A stretch of 36,000 bases of DNA, from positions 1-36,000 of the forward strand of contig CASFOT010000102.1 in NCBI GenBank assembly GCA_949296305.1, given 5' to 3'. Each line of letters begins with the position of its first letter. Position 1 is the first letter of the stretch. The position numbers were made by a program, and so were the translations under genes. Below are positions 35,875 through 36,000 of this stretch, in pieces. The notes under the pieces are model-generated. The model ran no database searches and was not told the DNA's origin. It saw only the letters and a list, made by a program, of their open reading frames with translations. The stretch is from an uncultured Erysipelotrichaceae bacterium (GTDB taxonomy: Bacteria > Bacillota_I > Bacilli_A > Erysipelotrichales > Erysipelotrichaceae).

Positions 35875-36000
35875 TTAAACAACAGCAGCCGCTTCTTGAT
35901 CTTGCAGCTGATAGAGGATGACAGCACTTTTTAAAATAGCGAAATCATGGTATTTCCGAGGATCATAGCCGGTCATTTCTTTTATTTGCAACAGTTTATA
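35875..36000 (-). CDS. PucR-type transcriptional regulator, C-terminal end only
   Basis: The minus strand is open from the window edge to a TAA at 35875-35877, giving 41 residues. The segment YKLLQIKEMTGYDPRKYHDF matches the C-terminal helix-turn-helix of PucR/CdaR regulators (usual form RxxRIEELTGxDLRxxED), followed by a helix and a short Ala/Gln/Val tail. The rest lies beyond the window, so the full domain make-up and target are unknown. It is upstream of and co-oriented with fprA, which has its own promoter 60 bases further on. Confidence 0.65.
   Translation of the reverse strand, partial: YKLLQIKEMTGYDPRKYHDFAILKSAVILYQLQDQEAAAVV

Overview
The window looks like a chromosomal segment of a low-to-moderate-GC Bacillota, most likely Erysipelotrichia or a close relative. 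This is inferred from housekeeping gene order (pcrA-ligA-camS-gatCAB; tsaE-tsaB-rimI-tsaD), Gram-positive lipoproteins and LCP proteins, strong Shine-Dalgarno sites and the anaerobe-type flavodiiron protein. No phage, insertion sequence, CRISPR array or other obvious mobile DNA is visible.

Layout. Bases 1-164 hold a tRNA-Ile gene and the start of a second tRNA (probably Ala) on the minus strand, with a consensus promoter. Bases 165-491 contain no gene but hold a candidate structured RNA ending in a terminator. Bases 567-3092 are the tightly overlapping t6A operon tsaE-tsaB-rimI-tsaD. A CtpE-like P-type ATPase follows, then a GNAT / nitroreductase / hydroxyacid-dehydrogenase operon, a lipoprotein and a 394-residue protein of unknown function. 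On the minus strand at 10224-13745 are two tandem LCP cell-wall proteins, each with a solute-binding-like domain between its membrane helices and its LCP domain.

Bases 13899-22367 carry pcrA, ligA, camS, gatC, gatA and gatB in close succession, probably one operon. After them come a membrane-anchored unknown protein, an RlmD-type rRNA methyltransferase, a dGTPase-like HD protein (minus), a PaaI-type thioesterase, a 68-residue orphan and a YbaK-type deacylase (minus). A MarR regulator with a palindromic operator heads an operon for an asymmetric heterodimeric ABC exporter.

The most interesting regulatory element is at 32174-32433: a consensus promoter, a two-domain leader resembling a tandem glycine riboswitch, and a terminator whose 5' arm overlaps the last aptamer stem. 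This wiring predicts an ON switch for a saccharopine-dehydrogenase-family enzyme. The right end (minus strand) holds a YczE-like membrane protein, a flavodiiron protein and the 3' end of a PucR-type regulator cut by the window edge.
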